Positions 8,353 to 17,578 of a DNA stretch of 64,000 nucleotides are shown piece after piece. The stretch covers positions 1 through 64,000 of the forward strand of contig DATDPU010000057.1 in NCBI GenBank assembly GCA_035292585.1, given 5' to 3'. Source of the DNA: DASSFZ01 sp035292585 (GTDB lineage Bacteria > Chloroflexota > Anaerolineae > Fen-1058). Under the pieces are notes generated by a model. The model did no database searches. It was not told where the DNA came from and saw nothing but the letters and a program-made list of their open reading frames with translations. Each line of letters opens with the position of its first letter. Position 1 is the first letter of the stretch. The position numbers and the translations under genes are program-made.

Positions 8353-9177
8353 TTAAGAATCCTCGCTATCCGGAGTCTCGTCCGGCTCGACACGACCTGC
8401 CGGCCGCAGATAAGGCGTCGGCTCAAGGTGATCGCGAATCTGCTCGACGACAGCCTCGCGCAGAATGCGGCCGGAGACGTGCATCAAGGTGTCCTTGTAG
8501 TCCGCATCTTGATTCATGCTCGCCAGACACGGGAAGTGGTGGTGCAACATGCCCACTTTGTATTCGGCCTCATCGACGGGGCAGCCGCTCAAACCCTGCG
8601 CCACTGACCCGGCGCACCCGCAGGCCGAATCGCGTTCGACCAGAACCGATTGGATGTACCGATTCGTATCAAGGGCCAACGTGAACTGCGGACGGCCGAA
8701 GCGCCGGGCAAAGCGTTGGATGATCGCATTGTGATAGGTCGCGACAATCGGCGGATAGTTATAGGTCGTCTCGGTGAGCGAGCAGAACGGCTTTGGGAAC
8801 ACCGCGTCGACGCCCAACTCGGTCAGCCAGATGCGAAGTTGCAAGAGCAGGCCCGGCGGCAAACTTTCGTTCCGGTCGATCGGTGCGATCACCGACTTCG
8901 CGCCGGTCAGCCGGGCGATGTCCGGGATGAGCTGAACCACACCCGGAGTTTCGCCGAGCGCGAGGATGAGATCGACCGGAGGCAGGTTGTTGGGGATGAA
9001 TTCGAGCGGATCGTCGACGACGGGCGGAAGATGGCGCGGCGCCGGCCAGCGATCGACAACCCACGAATCTGGACCGGAACGATAGACATAATCGGCGATC
9101 CGCTCGCCCCACTGACCCTGCACAACGGCGAGAATGCCAAGTCGATTGTCATCCCGTTGCTTGGCGCTGCTTAACAT
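8353..9177 (-). CDS. DUF166-family protein
   Basis: A 274-residue member of the DUF166 family, which occurs in anaerobes with CODH/ACS. Some homologues were once labelled thymidylate synthase without proof. Conserved features include the N-terminal strand LGILAVVQGQWGERI, a CSLTETTYN motif and a cysteine-rich CGCAG...CPV segment suggestive of metal or cluster binding. A TTG codon 24 bases upstream is open, but the ATG at 9177 has GGAG at proper distance and is preferred. It heads the minus-strand run leading into the CODH/ACS genes. The function is unknown; the context points to Wood-Ljungdahl metabolism. Confidence 0.8.
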   Translation of the reverse strand: MLSSAKQRDDNRLGILAVVQGQWGERIADYVYRSGPDSWVVDRWPAPRHLPPVVDDPLEFIPNNLPPVDLILALGETPGVVQLIPDIARLTGAKSVIAPIDRNESLPPGLLLQLRIWLTELGVDAVFPKPFCSLTETTYNYPPIVATYHNAIIQRFARRFGRPQFTLALDTNRYIQSVLVERDSACGCAGSVAQGLSGCPVDEAEYKVGMLHHHFPCLASMNQDADYKDTLMHVSGRILREAVVEQIRDHLEPTPYLRPAGRVEPDETPDSEDS

Positions 9178-9373
9178 AGGGTCTCCAAAGGCCAGGACCA
9201 ATGAGTTAAGTAACTGGGAGTTAGAATAAACTGGGCGGGTTGCCCGGTTAAGTGAGTAAGGTCACCGTTTCCGGTGCAATCCATCACAACACGCTACGCG
9301 CATGACGACCGGGGTTTTTCCGCGTGATGGCTGGCACTACAAACCGGGTAGTTTTTCCATTATGCTGAGGCCG

Positions 9374-11488
9374 ATGCTCAATACCCTCTTCGCGCCGCGC
9401 GGCGTGGCGGTGATCGGCGCCAGCCGCGACGCAACAAAACTGTCTTACGGAGTCGCGCGCAACCTGATCGCTTCGGGCTATGCCGGGGCAATCCACTTTG
9501 TCAATCCGCGCGCCAACCGGATCATGGGGCTTCCCTGCTACCCCTCGATCTCAAGCGTGCCCGATCCGGTCGATCTGGCGGTGATCGTCATCCCGGCCGC
9601 GCAAGTGCCGCAGAGTCTGGAGGATTGCGGCCGGCGCGGGGTGCGGGCAGCGATCATCATCTCCGGCGGCTTCGGCGAAACCGGCGCGCCGGGTAAGCGC
9701 CTGGAGCGTCAAATCGCCGAGATTGCCAGACGCTGGGGCCTGCGGCTGGTCGGGCCAAACTGCATCGGCGTCATCGACATGCACCTGCCGCTCAACACCA
9801 CGTTCATCAAGAGCGTGCCGCAGGCCGGCGATATCGCCTTCGTCTCCCAGTCCGGCGCGATCTGCCAGGCCGTGATCGACTGGGGCGCCGGCATGGGCTT
9901 TGGATTCTCGCGCGTCGCTTCGCTGGGCAACCAGGCCGACGTGTCCGAATCCGAAGTGATCGCCGCGCTGGCCGATGATCCGCATACACAGGTCGTCACG
10001 CTGTACCTCGAAGGCGTGCGAGATGGGCAGCAGTTTTTACACGTGGTCGGCGCGGCCGCGCGGCGCAAAGCGGTTGTCGCGCTGAAAGTTGGGCGCACCA
10101 CAGCAGGGCAGCGCGCGGTCTCCTCGCATACCGGTGCGTTAGCGGGACAGGAGACGGCGTACAACGCGGCGTTCCGGCGCTGCGGCGTGCTGCGCGCGAG
10201 CAGCACCGAGGAGCTGTTCGATTGGGCGCGGGCGCTGGCCTGGTGTCCGCCGCTGCGCGGCGATCGGGTAGCAGTGTTGACTAACGCGGGCGGGCCGGGC
10301 ATCATCGCCGCCGACGCGTTGGAGTCATCGAGCCTGCGCCTGGCGACTCTTTCCGAAGAGACCCGCGCAACACTGCGGACGTTCACCCTGGCGCACGCCT
10401 CGCTCGCCAACCCGATCGACCTGCTGGCCTCGGCCGGCCCGGCCGATTACGCCGCCGCACTGCGCGGGCTGCTCGCCGATCCCGACATTGATGCCGTGCT
10501 TGTCATCAGCGTGCCCCCGCCGATCGAAGACTCGACGCCGGTCGCCGAGGCCATCGCTCAAGTGGGTCAGGGCACAGACAAACCGATCGTGGTGGCGGTG
10601 ATGGGCGAGGCAACGGTCGGCGCGGCGCTTCACGTTTTGCGCGCGGCCCATCTCCCCGATTATCACTTCCCTGAGCGCGCCGCCTCGGCGCTCGCCGCGC
10701 TGCACCGGCATACCCAGTGGCAAGCGCAGCCGCCCTTCACGCCCGCAGCTTTCTCCGACGTGAAGCGCGCAGCAGCCGCGCAACTGCTCGCCAGCGCAGG
10801 AGAGAGACTGATCAGCGGCCCGCCGGCCACCGCGATCCTGTCCGAGTATGGCATTTACGGCCCAGGTGAAGTGTTGGTCACGTGCGCGGACGAAGCCGTT
10901 GACTGGGCGGACAAGTTCGGCTATCCCGTTGTGCTGAAGGTGGCTTCACCGGACATCGCCCACAAGTCGGATATCGGCGGCGTGGCGCTGGACCTGGCCG
11001 ACGCCGTTTCGGTGCGGCAGGCCTTCCAGCGCGTGGTCGAGGCGGCCCGGCGCGCCCGACCCGATGCGCGCATCCCGGGCGCGACGATGCAGCAGATGAT
11101 CCGGCACGGGCAGGAAGTGATCATCGGCGTCGTGCGTGACGCGCAGTTCGGCCCGTTGGCGATGTTCGGCGCGGGCGGCGTCGAGGTGGAAGGGATGCGC
11201 GACGTAGCATTCGGTCTTGCGCCGCTGTCACGGCCGGAGGCCGAGGCGATGCTGGACGCCACGTTTGCCGGGCGGCGCTTGCGCGGCTATCGAAACGCGC
11301 CGCCGGCAGATCGTGAGGCTGTCGTCGATGCGCTGCTGCGGCTGGCTCAATTCGCCGCCGACTTCCCGCAGGTAGCGGAAGTGGAGGTCAACCCGCTGCG
11401 TGTCCAACGACAAGGGCAAGGCGCCGTGGGGGTGGATGTGCGGATCAGATTGGCCGGAAGAACGACTGAAACGCTTGCTGTGAGTTAG
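9374..11488 (+). CDS. acd: ADP-forming acyl/acetyl-CoA synthetase, fused alpha-beta
   Basis: Converts acetyl-CoA (or another acyl-CoA), ADP and phosphate into the acid, CoA and ATP. The order is CoA-binding domain (NTLFAPRGVAVIGASRD near the start), succinyl-CoA-ligase-like domain with the SSHTGALAGQ segment carrying the likely phospho-histidine, then an ATP-grasp domain from about residue 495 (YPVVLKVASPDIAHKSDIGG). Upstream ATGs at 9302 and 9362 are open, but 9374 matches the family start and has GAGG three bases away. It is divergent from the DUF166 gene. Next to CODH/ACS it would give ATP from acetyl-CoA with acetate as product, which is inference. Confidence 0.92.
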   Translation: MLNTLFAPRGVAVIGASRDATKLSYGVARNLIASGYAGAIHFVNPRANRIMGLPCYPSISSVPDPVDLAVIVIPAAQVPQSLEDCGRRGVRAAIIISGGFGETGAPGKRLERQIAEIARRWGLRLVGPNCIGVIDMHLPLNTTFIKSVPQAGDIAFVSQSGAICQAVIDWGAGMGFGFSRVASLGNQADVSESEVIAALADDPHTQVVTLYLEGVRDGQQFLHVVGAAARRKAVVALKVGRTTAGQRAVSSHTGALAGQETAYNAAFRRCGVLRASSTEELFDWARALAWCPPLRGDRVAVLTNAGGPGIIAADALESSSLRLATLSEETRATLRTFTLAHASLANPIDLLASAGPADYAAALRGLLADPDIDAVLVISVPPPIEDSTPVAEAIAQVGQGTDKPIVVAVMGEATVGAALHVLRAAHLPDYHFPERAASALAALHRHTQWQAQPPFTPAAFSDVKRAAAAQLLASAGERLISGPPATAILSEYGIYGPGEVLVTCADEAVDWADKFGYPVVLKVASPDIAHKSDIGGVALDLADAVSVRQAFQRVVEAARRARPDARIPGATMQQMIRHGQEVIIGVVRDAQFGPLAMFGAGGVEVEGMRDVAFGLAPLSRPEAEAMLDATFAGRRLRGYRNAPPADREAVVDALLRLAQFAADFPQVAEVEVNPLRVQRQGQGAVGVDVRIRLAGRTTETLAVS

Positions 11489-11520
11489 CGAACTGAACGT
11501 CGTCGGAATGCTGAGCTAGA

Positions 11521-11584
11521 GATTGGGGATTAGAGATTGAATTACCGACCCCAATCTCCAATAACCAATCTCTAATCTCCAATC
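11521..11584 (+). terminator. 19-bp hairpin after acd
   Basis: GATTGGGGATTAGAGATTG at 11521-11539 pairs with 11566-11584 with a single G-T wobble. It lies between acd and the corrinoid-protein gene. There is no T-run, so termination is only possible, not shown. It belongs to the simple-word hairpins seen in several gaps. Confidence 0.45.
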
Positions 11585-11626
11585 AACCAACCACCCAACT
11601 AACCAACTCATTGCATGGAGGCAACG

Positions 11627-12280
11627 ATGTCCGCAGAACTATTCACCGCTATGCGCCAGAGCATCATCGACGGCGACCCCGATCAGGCCGAAGCGCTGGC
11701 CCGGCAAGCCCTGGGGCAAGAGATCGATCCTCTGGCCGCCATCAACGAGGGCTATGTCTCGGGCATCGAATATGTGGGTGAGCAATTCGGGGCAGGCGAG
11801 CTGTTCTTGCCCGATTTGATGCTCGCCGCCGAAGCGCTGAAGCAAGCCGTGGCCGTGCTCGAACCCGAAATGACTCGGCGCGGCGCACATCGGCAGGCGC
11901 TGGGCAAGGTCGTGATCGGGACCGTCAAAGGTGACATCCACGAGATCGGCAAGAGCCTGGTGGCGACGATGCTATCGGCCAGCGGCTTCGAAGTGTACGA
12001 CCTGGGCGTCGACGTGCCGTTCGAGAAGTTTGCGGCGAAGGCGCGCGAGGTGAACGCGGACATCGTCGGCGTATCGGCCTTGTTGACGACGACGATGGTC
12101 GGGCAGAAAAGCGTCGTCAAGGCGTTGGACGATCTGGGCTTGCGACCGAAGGTGAAAGTGATGGTCGGCGGTGCGCCCGTCACGCAGGGCTGGGCCGAGG
12201 AGATCGGCGCCGATGGGTTCAGCGAAGACGCGATAGGTGCGGTGGCGCTGGCGAAGAGATTGGTGATACGTGAAGCGTGA
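11627..12280 (+). CDS. Methyltransferase cognate corrinoid protein (MttC/MtbC type)
   Basis: A 217-residue cobamide-binding methyl carrier. It has the N-terminal helical cap domain (about 1-85) and a B12-binding Rossmann domain with the base-off motif Asp103-x-His105-x2-Gly108 (GDIHEIGKSL), followed by the conserved VGVSALLTTTM and GGAPV segments. An ATG 12 bases upstream is in frame, but 11627 has GGAGG five bases away. It is 61 bases upstream of an MttB-family gene, the usual arrangement. It would carry a methyl group from that enzyme to a second methyltransferase not seen here. Confidence 0.93.
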   Translation: MSAELFTAMRQSIIDGDPDQAEALARQALGQEIDPLAAINEGYVSGIEYVGEQFGAGELFLPDLMLAAEALKQAVAVLEPEMTRRGAHRQALGKVVIGTVKGDIHEIGKSLVATMLSASGFEVYDLGVDVPFEKFAAKAREVNADIVGVSALLTTTMVGQKSVVKALDDLGLRPKVKVMVGGAPVTQGWAEEIGADGFSEDAIGAVALAKRLVIREA

Positions 12281-12341
12281 TGCGTGAGACAGAATACCCT
12301 CACGTGTCACGTTTTACTTTTCATTGAGAGGAGCGATAACC

Positions 12342-13799
12342 ATGTCAACCAAAATCAACTCAATCGCCCATTCCCGCCTCAGCTTGAATATCCTCAGCGA
12401 CGAAGATGTGCGGCGCATTCACACCGCCACCCTCGACGTGATCGAATCGACCGGTGTGCGCTTTCCCTCGCTGAAGGCGCTCGTGATTCTGGAGGCGCAC
12501 GGCGCGACGGTCAACCGCGAAACGATGGTCGCCAAAATCCCCGGCCAGGTGATCGAAGACGCGCTCAAGCAGGCCCCGCCGCGCTATTCGCTGGCCGCGC
12601 GTGACCCAGCGCAGGATTTGCCGCTGGACGGCGAGCACGTATTCCTCGGCACCGACGGCTGCTGCATCGAAGTGCTCGACGCTTTTACCGGCGAGCGCCG
12701 CCGCACCACCAAACAGGATTCGGCCGACTCTGCGCGTGTCGCCGACGCACTAGCCGAAGTGGCGTTCTGGTGGTCGATGGTGTCCGCGCAGGACTGCCCG
12801 CCCGAAACCCGCAGCCTGCACGAGCTGGCGGCGGCCTGGCTCAACACCACCAAGCACCTCCAAACCGAGAGCATCGTCACCGAGCGCGAGATGGGCGCGG
12901 CGATCGAGATGGCCTCGGCGATCGCCGGCGGGCGGGAGGCGCTGCGTCAGCGCCCGATCCTCTCGATCATGCAGTGCACCACCAGCCCGCTCGGCCATGA
13001 TGGCGGCAGCCTCGACGCCGGGCTGATCGCGGCGGAAGCGGGTGTGCCGGTCGGGTACATGACGATGGCCTCGTGCGGGTCGAGCGCGCCGATCACGCTG
13101 GCCGGCAATTTGGTCGTCGGCAACGCCGAAGTCATCAGCGCGCTCGCGCTGATGCAGCTCGCGCATCCCGGCTGCCCGGTGTACTACGCGGCGGCGCAAA
13201 CGGCGATGGACTTGCGCACCGGCGGCTACACCGGCGGCGGGCCGGAAGACTACCTGTTCGGCGCGGCGACGAATCGCCTGGCCGACTTCTACAATGTGCC
13301 TTTGTCGATGGGCGCGTTCGCGACCGGCGCGAAGGAGCCGGATTGGCAGGCGGCGGTCGACAATAGTCTCTCGTCGTTCATGGCCGCGTTGGCCGGGTCG
13401 GATATGCTGCTGGGCTGCGGCCTGCTGCACGGCAGCCGCATCTTGAGCTACGAGATGATGGTGATGGACTGCGAGATTTTCGACCTCGTCCGCAAGATGC
13501 TGGAAGGTATCGTGGTGAACGACGAGACGCTGGCGCTCGACGTGATCCGTGCGGTCGGGCCGGCGGGCCAATTCCTCACCCAGAAACACACCCGGCAGCA
13601 CATGCGCGAATTGTGGCAGCCGCGATTGTTCGATCGGCGACCGTACAACGCCTGGGAGGCCAAACGCGACGGCGCGCGTGAGTGGGCGCGGCAGCGCGCG
13701 CAGGACATTCTCAAAAACCACCGACCCGATCCGCTCGACCCGCAGCTGGCAGCGGAGCTGGCGCGCATTATCGCGACGGAAGAGCGCGCGGCGGCGTGA
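12342..13799 (+). CDS. MttB-family methyltransferase, non-pyrrolysine type
   Basis: A 485-residue member of the trimethylamine methyltransferase (MttB) superfamily, a TIM barrel that moves a methyl group from a quaternary or methylated amine to the corrinoid protein encoded just upstream. The frame is continuous with no internal TAG, so it does not use pyrrolysine. Such homologues include glycine betaine methyltransferase (MtgB) and enzymes for other substrates. The start ATG has GAGGAG eight bases upstream; a TTG 18 bases earlier is less likely. The substrate cannot be read from sequence. Linked to CODH/ACS, it probably feeds methyl groups into acetyl-CoA. Confidence 0.9.
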   Translation: MSTKINSIAHSRLSLNILSDEDVRRIHTATLDVIESTGVRFPSLKALVILEAHGATVNRETMVAKIPGQVIEDALKQAPPRYSLAARDPAQDLPLDGEHVFLGTDGCCIEVLDAFTGERRRTTKQDSADSARVADALAEVAFWWSMVSAQDCPPETRSLHELAAAWLNTTKHLQTESIVTEREMGAAIEMASAIAGGREALRQRPILSIMQCTTSPLGHDGGSLDAGLIAAEAGVPVGYMTMASCGSSAPITLAGNLVVGNAEVISALALMQLAHPGCPVYYAAAQTAMDLRTGGYTGGGPEDYLFGAATNRLADFYNVPLSMGAFATGAKEPDWQAAVDNSLSSFMAALAGSDMLLGCGLLHGSRILSYEMMVMDCEIFDLVRKMLEGIVVNDETLALDVIRAVGPAGQFLTQKHTRQHMRELWQPRLFDRRPYNAWEAKRDGAREWARQRAQDILKNHRPDPLDPQLAAELARIIATEERAAA

Positions 13800-13807
13800 G
13801 GGTGAAT

Positions 13808-13877
13808 TGATCCACGAAGGCACACGAAGCAACACTGATTTCTTCTTTCGTGTGCCTTCGTGTCTCTTCGTGGATCA
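13808..13877. terminator. Long nested hairpin after the methyltransferase gene
   Basis: TGATCCACGAAG (13808-13819) pairs with CTTCGTGGATCA (13866-13877), and an alternative inner stem GAAGGCACACGAA pairs with TTCGTGTGCCTTC at 13847-13859. It lies between two convergent genes and could end both transcripts. The words CACGAAGGCACACGAAG are a repeated intergenic type. Confidence 0.55.
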
Positions 13878-13966
13878 GAAAAGGTACGATATGCGGCCCA
13901 AATATGCTACTATTTCCGATGAAGTCTGGTGGTGAGATTTGCTGAGGAGTCCGCGCAGGGCATAGA

Positions 13967-16900
13967 TCACACCAGCGCTAACAGGGTTTCGATCTCGCGG
14001 ACTTTGGACGACATGTTCAGCCGGCGATAAGCCTCCAGCGCGCTTGCCAGCAGGCGCCGGGCGGCAAACAGATCGCCTATCTCCAACTCGATCTGCGCCA
14101 GCCGGAATTGCGCCTCGGCCGTCCCGTCCAGACGATGCGCCCGCTCCAGTTGAGTCAGGCATTCGCTCCACAGCGCTTTGGCTTGCGGATGATCGCGGCG
14201 GCGCTGCGCCACACTGCCCATCACCTTCAACAGACTGGCAATTCGTTCCGGGTCATTATAGCGGCGAGCCGCTTCCAGCGCCTGGGCGCACACCGACCAG
14301 GCCGTGTCCCAGTCGCCGCGCTCGAGCGCGACCTTACCCAGGTTCGCCGTGGTCAGGTAGACGTGGCGCTCATCGCCGGCAGCGCGAAAGAAAGTTAACG
14401 CTTCATTCAACACCTGCTCGGCCTGGGCAAATGCGCCGCGCAGCTCGGCCACCCGACCCAGGTTGCGCTTGGCGTGAAAGTACTCCAGCGTCGCGCCAAA
14501 TCGTTCGAAAATCGGCAACGACCACTGGAGATGCGCCGCCGCCGCGTCCAGCTCGTCGCGGTGGCGCGCCACCCAGGCCAACGCGCGCGTCCGCACGCGC
14601 GCCGCATTCAACTCGTCCCCAGCCGCCAACGCCAGCGCGACCACGCGTTCGCCTAACGTGACCAGGTCGTTCCAGTAGCCGCGAATGATCAGGAAGTCGA
14701 TGATATTGTTGAAGACGCTCGCCACCGGCTGGTAGCTCGACCGATCCCAGAACCAGCGAATGACCGACAGGATGTTCGGTAGTTCAGGCTCGATTTGGGC
14801 AAAACCGGGTTGGTTCCAAAAGCCGCCGTGTCGGGCGCTGAACGCCAGGTAGTATTCGGCCAGTCTTTGATAGGCATCGGCCTGCGCCTCCGGCTCGTCT
14901 TTCGATCGAGCGGCGCTAAAAGCGCGCGTGAGCGGATGCAGGCTATACCGCTTACGCGCCAGATCGAGATCGTCGGCGGCGTCCACCAGCGACATTTCGA
15001 CCAGCTGCCCCAACGCTTCGTCCAGCACGGCGTCAGCCGGGATGCCGGCCGCCGCCTGAAGGCCGGCGCGCGAGGCGGGCGCAGCAAAGAGAGGCATGAC
15101 GCGCAAGACTTGCCGTGCGGCGGGCGACAACAAGCTCCAGGATCGGGCAAAGATGATCGTGAAGATATTTCCGCGCGCCTCGCGCAACGCGCGCAACACG
15201 ATATCCAGCGCCTGTCCTTGCTGCTTGATCTGGCCCACGGCCCACTTGATCGCCAACGGCGCGCCGCCGGTCGCTTGATACAGGTCCAACAACACCCGAT
15301 CGTCGGCGTGCTCCAGCGAGGCCAGGCCGAGGCGCTTCCCTTCGCTGCGGATCAACACGCGCGCCTCCGAGTCGGTTAGCCCGCCGAGCGAGATGACCCA
15401 TGCATCCGGCAGGCCATACTCGCGGGTGGTGATCAATGCCGTGGATGGCTCGGGCAGGTTGAGCAAGAATCCCCGCGCCGCCTCATCGACGATCGTCTCA
15501 AAGTTGTCGACCAGCAGCAGGTACGCTTTCGCTTGCAGCAATTCGCGGATCGCGCTTTGTTGATCTTCGATGGGCAGCCAGGCAACCCCTCGGTAGTCCA
15601 ACGTCCGCGCGATCGTATCGAGCACGGTATTCAAGGTGAGGTTGCGCTCCCGCGCGCCGATCCAGATCACGCCGGCAAATCGGGGTATGGCTTCTCCCGC
15701 CTCTCCGGCTTGCACACACTCGTGAGCCACTTCCAACGCCAGCGCTGTCTTACCGATACCGCCAATACCGACGATGGCAACCAGGCGTGCATGCGCGTGC
15801 AGCGCGGCGCGCACCCGCGCCTTCTCGCTCTCGCGCCCGATGAAGTCATTGCGCGGGGGCAGGTTGTGGGGGAGAGATACGCGGGTAGACTCGAAGTCCG
15901 AATCGGCAGCCGGGGCAAACAAGAGGCCGTCGGGCGAGCGCATGTAGAGCGCCGGCGTGGCCCATTCCAGACTGCCGCCGGTCGCCATCCGAACCGCTTT
16001 GCGCGCTTCGGTCACGGCCGCATCGATGGGCAGCCAGCCGGCCAGCGCCTGGTAGAACTCGCGGGTGAAGTGAACCGCCGCCCGATCGGATAAGGCATGC
16101 TGCATAGCCAGCACCGCCGGCACGCCGCGCCGCACCAGTGTGGCGGCCGTACTCGCAAAAGTATCGTGCAGACCGGCCTGTGCGCCCTGGCAGGCGTTTA
16201 AGATCACAAAACGCAAGGGGCGGTGATCGACGAGCAGCCGGGCCAGGGCGCTGGCGCTCAAGCGGTACGGTCGGCCCGCCTCGTCCGCCAGAAATACCGC
16301 GCCTTCCGGTTCGCCAGATTGAAACGAGCCGTGCCCGATGAAATGAAAAACGTGCCAGGGGCCGGCGCGCAGCGCCGCCTGGAGAGCGCGCCAGGTTTGG
16401 CCTTCCCACCACGTCAGCTCGACCAGGCCGCGCGCTTCCAGTTGCTTGAGCGCTTCCGTCACACGCCCCTGCTCCTCGGCGGCCCCAAGCTGAAACATCC
16501 CGCTCGGGCTTGCCGCCAAACCCAAGATGCGCAACGGCGGCTTTACGGCGAACGGGCGGATCGGCCGATCCACTTCGAGGTAACGCACGATCGGCGTGTA
16601 CCGTGACAAGCAGACGTAGTCGTCTTGTTGCGGGTCGAAGAGCAACTCCCAGGGCAGCGCAGCCAATTCAGGCGAGCGGATGCGGAGCTTAAGCCGAAGC
16701 CCCCGGCCCTGATGCTCGGCCTCGAGTTGACTGCGCCGGTACAGCGTGAGCAGCGCGCCGGCAAACAACGCCTCGAACAGCTTTCGACCAAAGTCTCTGA
16801 CCTTGTGTTCGTCAGAGGAGGCAGGCGGGCGGGCGATGTGACCAGAGCGCAGGAGAATAAAGGGGAGTTCGGTGAGGAATGTCTCCAGCTCGGCTGAGGT

Positions 16901-17044
16901 AAACGGGAGCTGCAGCAGCTCGTCATGCGCGATTTCGCCGGCGGGCGATCGAATGAGGCTGACCGGGTATCCGGCGCTTCCCACTGCACCGATCAGCAGC
17001 TCGAAGTCCAGGTATCCCAACTGCTGTACGTCATCGCCGCCCAT
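13967..17044 (-). CDS. CHAT protease - NB-ARC/STAND NTPase - TPR protein
   Basis: A 1025-residue three-part protein. The N-terminal half has a CHAT (caspase-like) peptidase domain with the catalytic pair His238 (HFIGHGSF) and Cys285 (ILNACQGA). A STAND NTPase module follows, with a P-loop GIGGIGKT near 426-433 and a Walker B-like YLLLVDNFE. The C-terminal 300 residues are TPR helices. Such proteins are cytosolic switches in which TPR sensing and ATP-driven assembly would turn on proteolysis. The ATG at 17044 has no good ribosome site, and a TTG at 17122 would add 26 residues, so the start is uncertain. It is convergent with the methyltransferase gene and two genes from a divergent sigma-factor operon, which may be its target. 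Confidence 0.9.
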   Translation of the reverse strand: MGGDDVQQLGYLDFELLIGAVGSAGYPVSLIRSPAGEIAHDELLQLPFTSAELETFLTELPFILLRSGHIARPPASSDEHKVRDFGRKLFEALFAGALLTLYRRSQLEAEHQGRGLRLKLRIRSPELAALPWELLFDPQQDDYVCLSRYTPIVRYLEVDRPIRPFAVKPPLRILGLAASPSGMFQLGAAEEQGRVTEALKQLEARGLVELTWWEGQTWRALQAALRAGPWHVFHFIGHGSFQSGEPEGAVFLADEAGRPYRLSASALARLLVDHRPLRFVILNACQGAQAGLHDTFASTAATLVRRGVPAVLAMQHALSDRAAVHFTREFYQALAGWLPIDAAVTEARKAVRMATGGSLEWATPALYMRSPDGLLFAPAADSDFESTRVSLPHNLPPRNDFIGRESEKARVRAALHAHARLVAIVGIGGIGKTALALEVAHECVQAGEAGEAIPRFAGVIWIGARERNLTLNTVLDTIARTLDYRGVAWLPIEDQQSAIRELLQAKAYLLLVDNFETIVDEAARGFLLNLPEPSTALITTREYGLPDAWVISLGGLTDSEARVLIRSEGKRLGLASLEHADDRVLLDLYQATGGAPLAIKWAVGQIKQQGQALDIVLRALREARGNIFTIIFARSWSLLSPAARQVLRVMPLFAAPASRAGLQAAAGIPADAVLDEALGQLVEMSLVDAADDLDLARKRYSLHPLTRAFSAARSKDEPEAQADAYQRLAEYYLAFSARHGGFWNQPGFAQIEPELPNILSVIRWFWDRSSYQPVASVFNNIIDFLIIRGYWNDLVTLGERVVALALAAGDELNAARVRTRALAWVARHRDELDAAAAHLQWSLPIFERFGATLEYFHAKRNLGRVAELRGAFAQAEQVLNEALTFFRAAGDERHVYLTTANLGKVALERGDWDTAWSVCAQALEAARRYNDPERIASLLKVMGSVAQRRRDHPQAKALWSECLTQLERAHRLDGTAEAQFRLAQIELEIGDLFAARRLLASALEAYRRLNMSSKVREIETLLALV

Positions 17045-17447
17045 ATATCGTTTCACGATCCAACGTGCCCCAGGCCCGGTGCTACCCACCTCCAGTTTAC
17101 ATGCAAGCGCCTGAAAAACCAAACGCAGATTACCGGCGACTGAAGTCGCGCCAACGGAAACGCGCAGTCCGCCTACGCGGCCTGCGCATTAGCCGCCGTA
17201 AGGCGGCTTCGCGCCGTCGTGGGTGCAGTTTCAACTGCCATAGAAAGTCGCCACTATTCTGAAATGCACCGCTCAAGACGTGGCGTATTTCTGTTCGATG
17301 GCAGACCTACCCCCTCCCCGGCATGGGGAGGGGCTGGGGGAGGGGTTGGCGCAGAACGATCAAACTCGCCAGGAACCCGGCGCTCCCCAAGGGTGGGCAT
17401 CCGGCGCGGCTGGAGGCGCGCTGATCGAATTTGCAGACGACCGCGGG
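17045..17447. other. Gene-free interval upstream of the CHAT gene
   Basis: This stretch holds GC-rich direct and inverted words, including CCCTCCCC...GGGGAGGGG near 17310-17345 and GCCGCCGTAAGGCGGC near 17190. No reading frame looks protein-like on either strand. The CHAT-gene promoter should lie here, but none was convincing. Confidence 0.4.
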
Positions 17448-17578
17448 CTAGTACCCCGACCGCCTAATTCTGCGGGGTTGGGACGGCAGTTGCACTGCCG
17501 TCCGCCGCAGGCCCACGGGGCGGCTTCGCACTGCAACTGCGGCAGGAACTATGCAACTTCAAGTTGTCGAAGTACTAG
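17448..17578. mobile_element. 131-bp CTAG-ended element, copy 1
   Basis: This element is identical over all 131 bases, in opposite orientation, to 27210-27340. The ends are CTAGTAC and GTACTAG, and the interior contains two hairpins (GACGGCAGTTGCACTGCCGTC and GCAGTTGCAGTGC-type). The right end supplies the TAG stop codon of the neighbouring unknown gene. It has no coding capacity, so it would need a transposase in trans. Confidence 0.85.

Noticed and set aside
9256..9275. Possible operator CACCG-TTTC-CGGTG between acd and DUF166
   Set aside because: The half-sites are only five bases and do not match Crp or Fnr sites; the local cNMP protein has no DNA-binding domain.
12342..13799. Pyrrolysine-containing trimethylamine methyltransferase
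   Set aside because: There is no in-frame TAG; the frame is continuous, so it is a non-Pyl MttB homologue.
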